Below, in pieces: positions 1 to 11,475 of a DNA stretch of 64,000 bases (position 1 is the first letter of the stretch; each line of letters starts with the position of its first letter). A model generated the notes under the pieces. That model did not search any database and was not told where the DNA came from. It saw only the letters and a program-made list of their open reading frames with translations. The translations under genes and the position numbers were made by a program. Origin of the DNA: Coptis chinensis (taxonomy: Eukaryota; Streptophyta; Magnoliopsida; Ranunculales; Ranunculaceae); assembly GCA_015680905.1 (NCBI GenBank), contig CM027378.1:39529001-39593000 (forward strand). Reading direction: 5' to 3'.

Positions 1-1374
1 ATCTTTGCATCTATCTATAAATATATATTACATGAGTATCTATGATTGTTTGGTAGTAAGTTTCTGAAATCTAGGCTAGAGTACTTATTCTACAAATCCT
101 GTGAGAATATAGCCTAAAGCCTTATATGAGTGAAAGAATTGAGAAATGACACAAGGGAGAAGTAAAATCCGGATAGAGAAATCACACGTCCACTTGCTTG
201 ATCACTAAACCATATCCTAAGCGAGAATTTAGGCCCTTTTGGATCGATATAGCCATAAATTCAAACCTATGAATTATTATTTTCCGCTAGTAAGCCTAAT
301 CGAGCCTTTCATTAGCCCTTCCATAAACCACAATTCCTTTTACCCTGTTACAAAAACAAAAACAAAATAAAAAATATATATATATATAATAAATCAACCT
401 ACCCAATTTAGAATAAGTCCGAGAATAGAATGAATGAAGAAAGAAGAAGAGAAAACCTGTGTAAACAAAAAATTAGTTAGTCTTGAGAAAATAAAGAAAA
501 TAAGTTTCCATCCAAGGAAAAGAAAAAAAAAAATAGAAATAAAATAAAACTCCAAAAATAGAATAAAAGGGAGTCAAAAGCCAAAGGAAAGAAAAAAAAA
601 AAAAATATGGCTAAGGATGGAAACAAAGTGTAGAAGCAAAAAGTAAATAACAAGGTTTTTCTAGTTACATAATATGAAGACTCTATTATCTCAGACTTGT
701 CCTTTAGAATATCGATTTCCTTCCTTCTTAAACCATCTCCTAATCCCCGTAACACCTAATAAAGACCTCTAGCTCAATTAGGAATAGGTTAGTGTGATAG
801 TAAGTGGCAGATGTGTTTGATCGACTCGCCTCCTGTGTGTCATTGAGATTGTAAGGTAAAGTGTGCCCACCGTATTAATCGGAGTAGCGAAACTTGAGTG
901 GAAAAATCAGAGTGTTGTTTCTTGACTATTATTGTGAGAACCTACTTAAGGGACGCTTATTCCGAAGTTCTCGAAAACAAACCCGCTAAACATTTTATAG
1001 TACTACTCATTGTGTATATGTTTATTGTAGATGATAGATTATTATGCATATATTAGCTTAGTTTTTTGACTTGGTTATTCTTGTTCATAGCTAGTGAGAC
1101 GATAGATAATTTGGAGCATGAATAAGGAAACAATAGTTTTATTTTCTTAGTCGTTGAAGTATAGATGAAGTTTGTGAGTACCTTCACTAGAAAACTCTCA
1201 CGAGGCTATAACTCGTCCACTAGGGAATTCCTAGTGGTTTAAGGCCTTGTTGCATATGGTCAATGCAAATCGCACTCAAATAAAATGAGATTAGGTAGAA
1301 CTCCATTTTTGGTCACTTATTCTAATTTCTCATCTTTGCTTGAGGACAAGCAAAATGTTTGTTTTGGGGTGGTT

Positions 1375-2758
1375 TGATAAGAGCCCAAAACTGTAGTTTT
1401 AACCCCTTAATAACCATACTTGTTAGACCAATTATGTGAATAATAAGTAAGAGTTAATCTTGATTAAGTGTTTTTATGCATTTAGGGCTTCAAAGTCCAT
1501 TATGTGCAGAAATGTGCCACTTTAGCGAGATAAAGGAGCAAAAGTCAGCAGAACTTCCGAATGCCATATCTTTGGACTCATACCTCGGATTGAGGCCTAC
1601 CTTATGTCAAAACGACCGGCTCGGAAAGAGCTTTGCAATGGTCCAAGCCTTGACCCAATCAGAGGAGCAGAAGTGGACGAAAAGTCTGTGGAAGCCAACT
1701 GCAGCTGAAGAGGCCTTTTTGGACTGAAAGAATTGGGTTTTGGGCCTGATTCTCTGGCCCAAAACATGGCTCCAAGCCCATGCACGATTTTTGGATCTGG
1801 ATGTATAAAAACAAAAGCTTGACTCAGTGTTAATGGCAGTCAGAGCAGTTAGGTTAGGTAGATAGCTTAGAATAGAAAGTAGCCATTAAAATAGCTTCTA
1901 GATCTAGATTTAATTGTTTTATTTAATTAGTTTCAAATCCTGTATTAGATTAAACCTTTGAATCTTGCTCTTCAATTTGATTAGATCAATAAAGTAGTAT
2001 TCTTTATCAATTTCGATTTTTGTCATTTCCATTTCTAGATCTAATTTCAATTCTTGTTCTTATTTCATTTTAGTCATTAAATTAGATTTCTTTATTGTTT
2101 AATTAAGTAAATTTCAATGTTTTATATTATGTTTAGTTTTAATCTAAATGGGAATGATTATGAATGATTCAAGGCTAAACTCCATTAGAGGGGGTTGTGA
2201 AGCCTTGATGAAAGCTTGATTTGTTTTCCGTTTATCGTAGAGTCGCCGTAATTTCTATTCCACGTAAATAATTAGTTCACCATGAGAATGGGTTTAATTG
2301 TTCACATGCTAGTTATAAATTGGTAGAATGCCATGTGTAATTAGGGATTAGGAAGAACCGATTGTTACGTGTAGCAGTTCAATTCGGATTACGACTTCGC
2401 CGCTAGTGGATTAAGTTGAGTTAAGGTGGAATCAATCCCCCTCTAACTCCTTATCATCGAATCAACGTAGCATTCCCTTAGTTGTCTGATAATCGACTAG
2501 TTGCATCTTGTGGGTAGTTGCACCGTAGTTTAGTTGCCCCTTCGTAAAGCTCTCATTGACTTTAAGTAGAGTATTGAGACTAGAAAACAAGCATACGGAA
2601 GGACTAAGAGTGGAACGAACTTCCTACTCCACTTTATCTCATAGGATTGAGAGTAGAAGAAAACTTTGATAAACGCTCTAACAAAAGATATTTTAGTTTA
2701 CTTACGTTGTGAATTCATCGTTCATTTCGTAGGTAAACTATTCATTTCAATCTTATCA
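1375..2758 (+). repeat. 3' LTR of A0
   Basis: The 1384-bp LTR begins TGATAAGA and ends TCTTATCA, a perfect 8-bp terminal inverted repeat with TG...CA ends. The same LTR family occurs at 12171-13742, 31088-32597, 43026-44565, 45057-46362 and 50032-51605. The 5' partner lies outside the window, so no target-site duplication can be checked. The 3' flank enters hAT transposase sequence. Confidence 0.9.
1804..1810 (+). promoter_or_regulatory. Putative TATA box in the Athila LTR
   Basis: TATAAAA stands about 430 bp into the LTR, after a GC-richer stretch and before an AT-rich remainder. That is a plausible U3/R position for the LTR promoter. This is inference from motif and position only. Confidence 0.35.
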
Positions 2759-2763
2759 GACTA

Positions 2764-3190
2764 CTCATTTCATTGACAGTGATTGAAACTTACAGAAAGG
2801 AATTCTGAATTTTTGTTTAGTTCCAAATCACAAAGGTGGAAACCATTGGAAAAATAGTAGATAAATGTCTTCTTAACTAGGGTGTTCATACTCTTTTTAT
2901 AGTAATTGTTGATGATGCAAGTTCTAATTTTGTTTCCATTGATTACTTGAATAAGAATAAAAAGATTGGGAAAGACACCGTTATGGAACATAAATATTTA
3001 CATATGAGATGTTATGCTCACATCCTGAATCTTGTTGTTTGTGATGACCTAAAAGATGTTAGTGATGCAATTTTTAGAGTGCGTACTATGGTAGGTATGT
3101 GAGGCCATCTCCATCTAGGTTGGGTAGGTTCATTGAGTGTGTTAAGGAAGAATAGAGTGCACCAAATCATTATGCTTTGATGTGGTAACT
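2764..3190 (+). pseudogene. hAT-superfamily transposase fragment
   Basis: Broken coding sequence of a plant hAT (Ac/Tam3-like) transposase, the nuclear enzyme that cuts and pastes hAT elements. Across frameshifts the translation contains PNHKG, IGKIVDKCLL, VIVDDASSNFVSIDYLNK, HMRCYAHILNLVV and LKDVSDAIFRVR. These are the family's conserved blocks: the DNAS region with its catalytic acidic residue, then the MRCxAHILNL block. Stops and frameshifts occur throughout, so it cannot make protein. The N-terminal half is absent because the A0 LTR ends six bases upstream, suggesting A0 inserted into the transposase gene. The C-terminal dimerisation domain was not found. Confidence 0.75.
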
Positions 3191-3204
3191 ACATATATTT
3201 TTGT

Positions 3205-3870
3205 TGGTTAATCCTTTGTGTCACTACCTTCGTATTCCTCCCGTTACACTTATTAGAACTGTGACCAAACTTGTTACGTTTGTCGCATGAAGTAGGTTTC
3301 CAAGGGTATTCAAGAGGAATACTACTCTTCCACCAGATTTGATCTCAGATTGGCTCCTTATACACATGGTTAACAGAAAACTCTATACAGAATCGAGCGA
3401 AAAAAGGTTTCTTCCTTTTGGTTGTTGCTTCGTCCATAAACATTGGGGAACAACTACCAGACTCACAAGATAAGAAAGCCCTTCCAGTGTCCAAGTTTCC
3501 TTTGGAACATCAAGCAATTTCACCCACAAAGATACCATAGCAACTTAATTTGCTTTTATAACTATCCACTTCCGCTATCCAAAGTTTTACAACAAATACT
3601 CTTCCTGTAATGAAAATTGGTCCTTCTTCTAGCACCTTTTATCGGTTCTTCGAGCTCGTAAAATTCATGTAGAAAAGATCATTGTCAATTGTAATATCAA
3701 AACTTTAACTTTAATGGCTTCTCAAGAACATCCTTAGCCAGTGGGGAAAGCTAACATTTTGTCAAGGAAGTATCCCACTACGTACTCATCCCACTACATA
3801 CTCATCCCACTATGTCTTTCCTTGTTCAAACAAATCATCTGGGAATTGAGCTACTCCATCAACTATAGTT
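3205..3870 (-). pseudogene. LINE ORF1-like remnant (DUF4283 plus zinc knuckle)
   Basis: On the minus strand, through several frameshifts, the translation gives WDEYVVGYFLDKMLAFP, GRVFVVKLWIAEVDSYKS, VSLWVKLLDVPKETWTLEGL and LEYPWKPTSCDKRNKFGHSS. This order (DUF4283 domain, then a basic PWKPxxC segment with a CCHC-type knuckle) matches ORF1 nucleic-acid-binding proteins of plant L1 LINEs. The second knuckle cysteine is replaced by Arg. A 16-bp unit (TCCCACTACRTACTCA) is repeated about three times at 3770-3815 inside the domain and breaks the frame. No endonuclease or RT follows, so this is an isolated fragment. Confidence 0.6.
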
Positions 3871-6149
3871 GGTGAGAAAGTATAAAGTTAACATTTGTAG
3901 CTTGAGAGTTTGGTTTGTTGAACACTTCACTCCAAGTACCATTTCATTGCACCCTAATGTTACTAGAACTTGTTGTATGACCCATATAGAGAATTGATGC
4001 CATGATGCAAATGAAGGGCTAAGGGAGAAGCCGAGAGAGGTTGGGAAAAACTTGAGCTATATTGGGTTTTATTCAAAAGAAATGAATGATCAAAGAGTGC
4101 GAGCAACAAATAAAGAAAACAAACTTTAAACTGACAACATTGTTAAATGTAGCCCATGAGATTATTTGTTGATTGTTATTATCGTAGTGATTATTTCTTT
4201 CTTTATTTTGGTAAAATCTAATTGAATGTTTTTTGTATGTTGAATCCTTATTCTTTTAACTTGCTAGACATAACTATTATGTCCCCATTGAGAATACTAA
4301 GTAGGAGAGAAAGAGAGTCGATATATATGAATATGATGATTATTTTATTATAATATAATCAATAATGAAAAAGTGGAATTACATCATCAAAATTTTCCTC
4401 CTTAATTATGAGGCCGATCAAAGCGAAGGGGAACCAAGTGGAACAAGGTTTTTGTTGTTGTTCACCAGATCAACACATTGGTTCCAAAAACTACGTGCCC
4501 ACTTAATATTTTCTTCATTCTTAGTATGTTCCAAATGCGTAACAAGGTGGCCCCAACATTTCTTTGGATTCGAAACTATAATTTCCCGACAGCAACTGAG
4601 ACTACCATTCAAACTCCTCGCATCCAAATGTATGTCTAGCTAATCTCCACATTGGTCACTAATCCAACAATCTTTATCTCTAGCTGATGTGATCGTCACC
4701 CCCACCATAACAAACAATAGTCCAAGAATTACTTTTGTACATTGGAAATTTTCCATGATGTATCTCTTTGTTATGTTAATGTACTACAGTGGTACAATGA
4801 GTAGATTTTGTGAACATCATATAGAGGAGAAATATATGCAATGAGACATACGAAGCGTTTCCTTATATGTTCAGTTACTAATTTGTTCGGATCATAATTG
4901 ATGCTGTTTTATAATACATTTAATATCCATCCCCACAATTACTCAAGTTGTTCGGGTTAGTTTAATTTGTAGTTTCTAAAAATGAATTCATTATTATGCT
5001 CTACCTTTAATTCAATAAACTTCAGGAAAAAGGTTTTTCTCTTGACATGTTCCACCGGTATATCGATTCATTTATGATCATTCGTAAGCGAAAAATTAGG
5101 ATTATATGACATTGAAGTTTAATTGAAAACATGTGCTAAATCATGAAACAAAATTTTGAATTTTAGATGATTTACTTATGTATTGTCATTTTACCATCCC
5201 TGATTTTAATTGCTATGCTAAAAGATATATGTCACGGTGGTTTCTTGATATTTGTTGGGTTTTATAAGGTTTATAGTAGAAGAAGTTTTTCAGCATTTTA
5301 ACTCTTAGACTTCAATTGGAACTTTCCATTTGACTTGTAGATAATTTAAAATATGCAGATATTCAAAGGCTACTCTTCTATATATCAGCTTTGAAATTTT
5401 CAACTTTGTTGAGTGAAATGTACCGAGAAGGATAACATTTGCCAATAGCAAAGTTGACCTACAAGCCCGACCATGTGGACTTTCTAGAAGTCATCTGAAT
5501 TTCTCTTAAAGCTTGCATGACACCATTAAGAATTTGAGATGAACCTCCTAAACAACTACTTCAATTCTATTAAGGCCATTTGTTAAAGCAAATATATCTA
5601 TTTCTTCATCCTACTTTTGGGGGCCAACTTGATTATTAAATTTTAAGTAGTAAAATCCACCACAAAGAAATTTACATTTTTGGGACATAGTGTTACTGTA
5701 CGTGTTGACACTTAATAGTTAAACTTTGGAAAGCAAAAAGTAATGCGGAGGTACACGAAAATGTGTTGAATATACTTAATCTATGAATCCATAGAAAGTA
5801 AGCATACCAACTATGAAAAGTAAAAACACATAGCAAATCATACATTAAAATAATAAAAAATAAAGAAACAAACAAAAAACAGCTGGAACTTGTAATATAA
5901 TGGGAATAGTGATACGACTCAGTACAACTTCATATGAAGTATGAACTTCTTATGATACAATATTAACTTTTCATTGCATGTTTAAAGAAAAATTGATTCG
6001 ATGAGCTTATTGGGGTTCCAAAAGAAAATTAATTTCTTGAACAACTTCTATTGCGCAAGAATCTGTTTTCTTTTTAAAAAACAAAAAAAAAATACCAACT
6101 AAGCAAACATATTGAAAGCTAGATGATAAAGGGGGAGAAAGGGGATAGG
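3871..6149. other. AT-rich stretch with no recognisable gene
   Basis: Only short reading frames without recognisable motifs were found on either strand. A 69-codon minus-strand frame at 4418-4627 has no family resemblance I can name. The base composition is like introns or intergenic plant DNA. No LTR ends, inverted repeats with duplications, tRNA or long poly-A tail were seen. Confidence 0.5.
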
Positions 6150-6395
6150 TGATGAATTGAAGAGAGATTTGAGAGAATAGTTTTACTTATCATGGATTAT
6201 TAGGTTTTACACAATGGTTTATATAGAGTTTACAAGTTCCTAAATCTAAGGGATCCTTACTATATACGGGAACATAAAATAAGAAATAACAAGAAAGGAT
6301 TTGTACAAGCGGTGAAGATGGTGACTCGAGGAAGAAGGGGTGTGTGCCCCTTATTTGTGCTGTGTGAGAGGGCATGTGCCCCCTTACGTCTAATA
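6150..6395 (-). repeat. 3' LTR of C1
   Basis: This copy of 246 bp shares both ends and most of its length with 10543-10926 (starts TGATGAATTGAAGAGAG, ends GTCTAATA on the plus strand). In element orientation it begins TATTAGAC rather than TG. It lacks a roughly 140-bp segment present in the partner LTR. The polypurine tract lies directly beside it. Confidence 0.85.
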
Positions 6396-6439
6396 CCCCC
6401 CCTCAAGTTGGAGAGTGAATGTCAAGAACTCCCAACTTG

Positions 6440-7920
6440 CGAATTAATCTCAGAAAGGTGTTGCCAAGAGGTTTACTGAAGGTGTCAGCAACCTGACTTG
6501 AGGAGGGAACGAATGTAGGAGATAATAACTTGGCTTGTATCTTTTCGTGTAAGAAATGACAGTCCAATTCGATGTGCTTCGTTCGTTCATGAAAAACTGG
6601 ATTCTAAGAGATATGGAAGGTTGCTTGATTGTCACAGAACATGATCATTAGAGAAAAGTGAGAAAAGCCTAAGTCATGCATAAGATACTTTAACCAGGCC
6701 ATGGAGCGATATTCGACTTCAGCGGAAAAACGTGACATTATGCCTTGTTTCTTTGTTTTCCAAGAGATAGGAATAGAACCAAGGAAAGTACAATAACCAC
6801 TAGTAGAACGATGAGTGATAGGATAACCAGCCCAATCAGAGTCATCGACGCCAGAGATGTGCAAAGAACTAGTAGCAGATAAGAGAATCCCTTTGTTAAT
6901 CGAACTTTTAAGGTAGTAGAGTATACGATGAGCAAGATCTAGATGTGGAGTCCATGGGGACTGCAGGAAACGGCTGAGATAATGAACAGAGTAGGTGATA
7001 TCAGGTCGTGTAACCGTGAGATATAGAAGACGCCCAATCAGGCGACGGTAGACTACAGGATCCTAGAGTAATGGGCCATCATTGATATTGAGATTGATGT
7101 TTTGTTCCATAGGGAACTCAGAAATGCGACCACCGGTGGTACCACAATCAGACAGAATGTCTAAGATACACTTACGTTGTGTAAGGAATAATCCATCTTT
7201 GGAGCGAGCCACTTCAATACCCAAGAAATATTTAAGACATCCCAAGTCCTTGATATAGAACTTTGCTTCTAAAAACTGCTTCAAGTTCTGAATGATGGAT
7301 GGATTGTTGCCGGTGATAAGAATGTCATCCATATAAACAAGAACAAATGTAGAGTAAAAGCCACGAATATGAGTGAATAGAGAATAATCAGACTTAGACT
7401 GAATGAATCTGGCGTCGACGAGAGCGGTAGATAGTTTGGCAAACCATTATCGAGAAGCCTACTTAAGTCCATATAAGGACTTATTGAGGCGACATACCCT
7501 GTGGTCCCCGTGTTCGGCAAAGCCATGAGGTAAATTTATGTAGACAGTTTCATCCAAATCACCTTGGAGAAAGGTATTGTGGACATCCAATTGATGAAGA
7601 GACTGGTTCCGGATAGTAGCAATGGAAAGAAGTAAGCGGGCAGTGACTAGTTTTGCAACAGGAGCAAAAGTGTCATGATAATCGTGGCCTGTGATCTGAT
7701 GGTAACCCTTAGGATCAAGACGAGCTTTGTAGCGCTTAATAGAGCCATCTTAATGATATTTGATTTTGAAAACCTATTTACAACCAATAGGCTTATGATG
7801 AGAGGATAAAGGAACAAGAGTCCATGTGTTATTCTTTTCCAAAGTTGCAATTTCAGCAGCCATAGAAGCTTACCATTCTGGAATTTTGACAGCTTGAGAA
7901 AAGGATGTAGGAACAACTAA
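6440..7920 (-). pseudogene. C1 reverse transcriptase and RNase H
   Basis: Copia-type RT and RNase H, which convert element RNA into DNA in virus-like particles. In order, the translation shows [55 protein letters not shown], the catalytic LVYMDDILITG (YxDD intact), then DWAGYPITHRSTSGYCTFLG, SAEVEYRSMA, CDNQATFHIS and RTKHIELDCHFL of RNase H. Several stops occur, including TAG and TAA where the family has Gln (LK-stop-ASR-stop-W near 7450-7461). The frame changes at least four times. It is clearly copia and clearly non-functional. Confidence 0.88.
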
Positions 7921-8174
7921 ATAAGACACTTTAGATAATAATAAAAAAAAAAAAAAAAAAAAACTTTATGACAAGGAGAAATATTAGTGTCATAAACATA
8001 TAAAACCATAGGATAAGGAGTGGAAGGCCTTGTTACCTTAGAATCCGATTGGATAAGATTGGCTGAACGAAGGACTGTGGGTACCTTGGTGAGAGTAGGA
8101 TAGTGATGATCTTTGATGAGAAGTGGTGGAGGGTTTCGCACTCTATGAGATCGAGGTGAGGTAGGGGGATCCAA

Positions 8175-9374
8175 GATTACAGGTGGTGCTGGAGGGTCTA
8201 TAGGTGGTGGAGCTAATTGTGGAAGAAGATCGTCTAGAGGGAAGGGGCGTGTGCCCTATATGTGCTATCTGGAGTAGGGGACACATGCCCTCTGACTGCA
8301 AGAGCTATAGGAAAAGACTTAATTTCGAAAGTTTCATTGTCTTGGATAGGTAAGGGATAAACATGTAGGTCGGATGGTGTGGAAGATATGTGTTGATAAG
8401 GGAAAACATGTTCATGAAAAAGCACGTCATGCGATGTAAACAAAAATTTGAAGAAAGATCGTAAATGCGATAACCTTTTTTAGCAGAGGGATAGCCAATG
8501 AAGATGCCAAGTTTACCTCTTTGATCAAATTTATTTTTAATGGAAGTGTTGTGAGCAAAACATAAACAACTAAAAATTCAAAGATGTACAATAGCGGGAG
8601 GTGTTGTAAACAAAATCTTATGAGGGGATTTGCCATGTAATAAAGGGCTAGGAAGTTTGTTAATAAGATAGTATGCGGTGAGAATGCATTCACCCCAGAA
8701 AGATAATGGGAGATAAGCTTGAAAACATAATGCTCGGGCAACATTGAGTAAGTGGCGGTGTTTTCTTTCAACAACAACATTTTGTTGTGGGGTGGCAATA
8801 CAACTATGTTGGTGGAGAACCCCATGGTTGGAAACAAATTGTTGCATAGTGTGGGATATAAATTCGGATCCGTTGTCGGATCGAAGGACTTGGATTTCAT
8901 GAAAGTGCTCATCAATGTTGTCGTGGCCAGATATGAGCGAATGTATTTTAGAATGGAATTGAGTATGGACTCTAGCAAAAAAGGATTGTAAATGCATGGC
9001 AGTTTCAGATTTGACAGTTATAATTATAAGGCAAATCCATGTAGTACGACTAAAATCATCGACAATAGTTAAGAAAAAATGAGCATTGGAATATTATGGT
9101 AAATGAAAGGGACCCCAAATATCACAATGAATCATTTGAAAAGGTCTAATAGTTTTTATTGAACTTTGGAAAAAAGATAAACGTGTTTGCTTAGCTTACG
9201 GACATACATGGCAAGTAGCATTAGTGGAACCAGAAATAAAAAGAAAATGCTTAGCTAAAATCTGCAAAGGAGTGAAAGAAAGATGGCCTAAGTGATAGTG
9301 CCATAAATTATTTGTGATGGAGTGACGGGAGCAGCAAACTGAAGCCAGTTGAAGATGTTAGAGTCCCTTATTAA
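8175..9374 (-). pseudogene. C1 integrase
   Basis: Copia integrase, which inserts the cDNA into the genome. The translation starts with the pre-integrase segment LWHYHLGHLSFTPLQILAK, then the core IHCDIWGPFHLP, TIVDDFSRTTWICLI, VLRSDNGSEFISHTM and VVERKHRHLLNVARAL. These supply the D, D and E catalytic positions. It ends in LPSPLLHGKSPHKILF and the GYPSAKKGY-like region near 8460-8500. Stops and shifts break it. A 52-bp GC-rich module (8241-8292) interrupts the linker between integrase and RT, and a poly-T run of about 19 bases (on the minus strand read as A) lies at 7943-7963. Confidence 0.85.
8241..8292. repeat. GC-rich two-box module inside the C1 integrase-RT linker
   Basis: Box one AAGGGGCGTGTGCCC and box two GGGGACACATGCCCTCT are near-palindromes separated by about 20 bp. 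The same layout occurs at 9620-9672 and in both C1 LTRs. It interrupts otherwise AT-rich coding sequence. Confidence 0.7.
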
Positions 9375-10477
9375 TTAAGTCATCCCAATCCAATCGTCTT
9401 TTTCGATAACTGGTCCTATCAAGTTTGCATGTGAAGCAGTGCTACCTAAATCAAGCAGACTGAGAAGTTGGTTGTATTGTGTTATGGAGAAAATAGGAGG
9501 ATTGGAGTATGTGGCTGCCGAATAGGCTTGAGTAGGCTTTGAGGGATGCCCGTACAATTTATAACATGTACCAATATGATGTCTAACCCTGTTGCAGTGA
9601 TTACATAAAGGACAAGAGGAGAAGGGGCATGCGCCTCCTAGTTGCAGTGGATCTGAGGGCGTGCGCCCTCTAGATTGTTGTGAACCACTGTTGCTTAGCT
9701 GAGATTTGGACTAGCCTGGTTGCGAAGAATGAGCCCAGATGGGCCTTTTAAATTAGGTACTCAAGGTAGCAACATCGGGAGTAGAGGAAGAGAGAGGGCA
9801 TGAATTTCTTGTTGCTTCTATTCCTGTCGGATCAAAAAATAAATCTTGGACATACGAGGAAAGGAATCCATTAAGAGAATCTGACTGCGAATGGATTTAA
9901 AATGATCATCGAGGCCTTGCATGAATTTCATAGAATGACCATCTTCAATCTCTTTGGCAAAAAGAGATGCATGACCACAAGTACAAGCAGAAATAGTAGA
10001 CAGAGAACTTAATTCATCCCATAAGGATTTAAGCAAAGTGAAGTAGACAGATACCGGGAGGTTCTCTTGTTTGAGTAGAGTGACGGAATCCTTTAGTTGA
10101 AAATCCTTGGGTGCGTTAGTCTGTGAAAAACGGTCACTCAAGTCTTTCCAGATGTCGGATGCAGAGTCGGCATAGAGAATGCTTCCACAAATATCTGGAG
10201 TAACAAAATTGAGAATCCATGAAGCCACTAGATCATCACATCGTGACCACTTAGCTTTGTCTTTAGGAGTAGTGGGTGGTGTGATAGAGCCATCGACAAA
10301 ACCGAATTTATTTTTTGTTCGAAGTGCTCTAGAGATAGACCGCAGCCATGTCGGATAATTGCCACTAGATAACAGAGGAGATACGAGAACATCCGTGGGG
10401 CTATTGGAATGGTGCATAAGGAAAAGATCATCGGATCTTGAAGGAGAGTCATTATTGGTGGTGTTGAGTTTGGCCAT
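9375..10477 (-). pseudogene. C1 gag
   Basis: Capsid-type gag protein of a copia element. The first 219 codons (10477-9818) are open and begin at the ATG just downstream of the primer-binding site. They contain LVSPLLSSGNYPTWLRSI, FVDGSITPP, KAKWSRCDDLVASWILNFV and DIWKDLSDRFSQTN, typical of the copia gag (UBN2/Retrotran_gag_3) fold. After a stop, the zinc-knuckle part continues as CPLCNHCNRVRHHIGTCYKL with GHPSKPTQAYS. The first Cys spacing is irregular. A GC-rich module (9620-9672) sits just before the knuckle. The protease that should follow, with a D[ST]GA motif, is missing. Confidence 0.85.
9620..9672. repeat. GC-rich two-box module inside C1 gag
   Basis: Boxes AGAAGGGGCATGCGCCTCCT and GAGGGCGTGCGCCCTCT are separated by about 20 bp. 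Size and layout match 8241-8292, 6334-6385 and 10864-10916, while the spacer is diverged. It sits in frame-disrupting fashion immediately before the zinc knuckle. Confidence 0.7.
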
Positions 10478-10531
10478 TGAGATTTGAGAGAGAGCGGAAG
10501 CTTTGAGCGGCTAGAGTTAGGATCGAAATTA

Positions 10532-10542
10532 GGCTTATACCA
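10532..10542 (-). other. C1 primer-binding site
   Basis: Directly inside the 5' LTR the minus strand reads TGGTATAAGCC. It resembles the plant copia primer-binding site complementary to initiator tRNA-Met (TGGTATCAGAGC) with an internal deletion or substitution. Confidence 0.65.
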
Positions 10543-10926
10543 TGATGAATTGAAGAGAGATTTGAGAGAATAGTTTTACTTATCATGGATTATTAGGTTT
10601 TACACAATGGTTTATATAGAGTTAGTTTACAAGTTCCTAAATCTAAGGGATCCTTACTATAAACATAAAATAGGAAATAATAAGAAGGGTTAACGAGTAT
10701 TAACACCCCCAATAAACACAAAAATAACACAATCAACCCAAGTTGACCGTACCTTTTTTTTTTTTTTTGTACTTGGTGTGGGGGGTGGGGGGGTGGGGTG
10801 GTAATACTAGTTAACCCTAATAGGAAAGGATCTGTACAAATGGTGAAGATGGTGACTCGAGGAAGAAGGGGCATGCACCTTTTATTTGTGCTATGCGAGA
10901 GGGCGTGCACCCCCTTATGTCTAATA
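10543..10926 (-). repeat. 5' LTR of C1
   Basis: A 384-bp LTR with the same ends as 6150-6395. It carries an extra segment at about 10672-10812 with a run of T and a G/T-rich stretch (TGTGGGGGGTGGGGG) that the 3' LTR lacks, so the insertion or deletion happened after integration. A GC two-box module lies at 10864-10916, about 10 bp from the terminus. Confidence 0.85.
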
Positions 10927-11475
10927 GTAGGAGAGACATACAAAAGAGCTGTAAGAGATTTGCAGGTATCAATTTCTTGAAGGTGTGAGAGGTGGCGTGG
11001 CGGAGAGGATTTGGTTTGTAACTTTATAACCTAATCGTGATTTATTGTTTTTGATTAACTATTAATACTATATAAATGAACGGTCAAGATATGTGTTAAA
11101 AAATTTGAAATAAATTTGGAAACTTTCGATCAGATCCTTTTTGGCAAAATCAGATTGGATATCAGATCATATCGGATTTTGAAAACACATTTCATTCCAA
11201 TCCAATTTTTTTCAATAAATTTGGACATCAGAAATTCAAAGATCGGATCGGAAATAGGAAAAATTGGAATTTCGGCAAAAAGTGGGTCCCTATCTTAATC
11301 AAATTGCTAGATTTAAATAAAGTTGGCGAAGGGCAGTTAGGGTATTAAGTAAAATATTGACATTGGTGTGACGGGGAGAAAACATAATAAGGGTTTATGT
11401 CTAAGGAATTATACAACAGGGGTTTAGTCTAAACATGTATATATAATGGGGGTTTAGTCTAATTAGCCCTTTAAT
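10927..11475. other. Gene-free stretch between C1 and C2
   Basis: No coding motif was seen. It is AT-rich, with repeated GGATC/GATCAGAT words at 11130-11260 and a short direct repeat GGGGTTTAGTCTAA at about 11418 and 11448. The 5' LTR expected for C2 was looked for here by comparison with 55001-56135 and not found. Confidence 0.5.

Larger units (their letters stand above)
1..2758 (+). mobile_element. Athila-lineage Ty3/gypsy retrotransposon A0, 3' part
   Basis: This is the 3' end of an LTR retrotransposon whose rest lies left of the window. Positions 1-1374 match, in opposite orientation, the 3' noncoding region of A1 (13743 onward) and A2 (32598 onward), including the stretches around GAATATAGCCTAAAGC and GTAAGGTAAAGTG. 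A purine-rich polypurine tract (TTTTGGGGTGG) ends just before the LTR, as expected for plus-strand priming. No complete coding domain falls in this part. The lineage is inferred from A1, whose RT and integrase are of the Athila type. Confidence 0.85.
6150..10926 (-). mobile_element. Ty1/copia retrotransposon C1, complete outline but decayed
   Basis: A 4777-bp minus-strand LTR element. In element order it has the 5' LTR (10543-10926), a primer-binding site, gag, integrase, RT and RNase H, a polypurine tract (CTTGAGGGGGGG, opposite strand of 6396-6407) and the 3' LTR (6150-6395). Integrase before RT defines the copia order. The flanking 5-mers ATAGG (6145-6149) and GTAGG (10927-10931) look like a target-site duplication with one mutation. 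Many stops and frameshifts plus a missing protease core make it non-autonomous. A GC-rich two-box module of 52-53 bp occurs four times within it. Confidence 0.88.

Noticed and set aside
477..755. A membrane protein gene
   Set aside because: The Phe-rich stretch is antisense to poly-A/G runs in the Athila 3' region; kept only as a low-weight antisense observation.
4365..4643. A 92-codon plus-strand frame and its 69-codon minus-strand partner
   Set aside because: No motif, no splice context and no sign of conservation; similar in size to chance frames in this composition.
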